Below are positions 63,988 to 64,000 of a stretch of 64,000 nt of DNA, in pieces (positions within the stretch are counted from its first letter, which is position 1; each line of letters opens with the position of its first letter). Source of the DNA: Acinetobacter pseudolwoffii (GTDB taxonomy: Bacteria; Pseudomonadota; Gammaproteobacteria; Pseudomonadales; Moraxellaceae); the NCBI RefSeq assembly GCF_002803605.1, contig NZ_PHRG01000003.1:186001-250000 (forward strand), written 5' to 3'. Position numbers and translations under genes: made by a program. Under the pieces are notes generated by a model that saw only the letters and a list, made by a program, of their open reading frames with translations, ran no database searches and had not been told where the DNA came from.

Positions 63988-64000
63988 AAGCTCGCCAAAT
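63988..64000 (+). repeat. Second copy of AAGCTCGCCAAAT (cut by window edge)
   Basis: Identical to 63650-63662, the left arm of terminator 2. Probably starts another copy of the terminator beyond the edge. Confidence 0.6.

Larger units (their letters stand above)
52552..64000. mobile_element. Lambdoid prophage, left part (continues past right edge)
   Basis: Gene order int, xis-like, leftward early genes, CI-like repressor, Cro-like, antirepressor-like, O-like, P-like, RuvC-like, Q-like, moron, late-leader-like unit matches a temperate lambda-like phage. Gene strand and tight stop-start overlaps differ from the host region to the left. Head, tail and lysis genes are not in the window. Confidence 0.95.

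Noticed and set aside
1..64000. CRISPR array, rRNA or tRNA genes
   Set aside because: No spaced direct-repeat array, no tRNA cloverleaf and no rRNA sequence was recognised. The prophage left side shows no tRNA target.

Overview
The window looks like chromosomal DNA of a gamma-proteobacterium of the genus Acinetobacter (Moraxellaceae). It is AT-rich, and gene neighbourhoods such as iscR-iscS, hup-ppiD, aroQ-accB-accC, clpS-clpA, tusDCBE and prpBC sit beside proteins that read as typical of that genus. The species cannot be fixed from the sequence alone. About the first 52.3 kb is host chromosome and the rest is the left part of a lambdoid prophage that runs off the right edge.

Layout. 0-7 kb: iron-sulfur control (iscR with an IscR-type operator, 5' part of iscS), a phasin, HU and the periplasmic chaperone PpiD, then small conserved unknowns. 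7-17.9 kb: a YqiJ-like membrane protein, a Rieske protein coupled to a PfkB kinase, a GNAT enzyme, an M16 metallopeptidase, outer-membrane phospholipase A, a KtrAB-type potassium system and ilvA. 18-30.6 kb: rpiA, argC, clpSA, ynfA, argF, a TetR regulator divergent from prpB-prpC, and CinA-like protein. 37.5-52.2 kb: MFS transporter, amidase, diguanylate cyclase, aroQ-accB-accC, YbaK deacylase, a secreted beta-propeller, the tusDCBE sulfur relay, a GalE-like epimerase lacking its catalytic lysine, and fumC behind a Fur-box-like sequence.

30.8-37.2 kb is different: sparse coding, many tiny proteins, a HigBA toxin-antitoxin pair and an SRAP (YedK) protein. It holds a 78-residue protein made almost only of Gln and Asn, two other small disordered proteins, and four ORFs of 37-49 codons that fall into two paralogous pairs (33355/35733 and 33052/36367). 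I do not recognise either small family. A possible small RNA lies at about 32.77-32.89 kb.

52.5-64 kb, prophage. A leftward operon (lipoprotein, unknowns, a Fis-like DNA-binding protein, DUF2303, DUF551, excisionase-like protein, integrase) and a rightward operon (Cro-like, Rha/KilAC antirepressor-like, O-like, P-like, unknowns, RuvC-like resolvase, Q-like) flank an S24-type repressor gene. Related 16-bp sites (GTTAA-N6-TTAAC and variants) lie on both sides of the repressor gene, as expected for lambda-like OL and OR, and one lies inside a good leftward promoter. Four 15-bp inverted-repeat iterons inside the O-like gene, followed by an A-rich stretch, look like the phage replication origin. 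After Q come an unrecognised one-pass membrane protein with its own promoter-like sequence, then a promoter-hairpins-terminator unit resembling a lambda pR'/6S/tR' late-gene leader. The repressor seems to lack the serine and lysine of the self-cleavage site, so induction may work differently from lambda.
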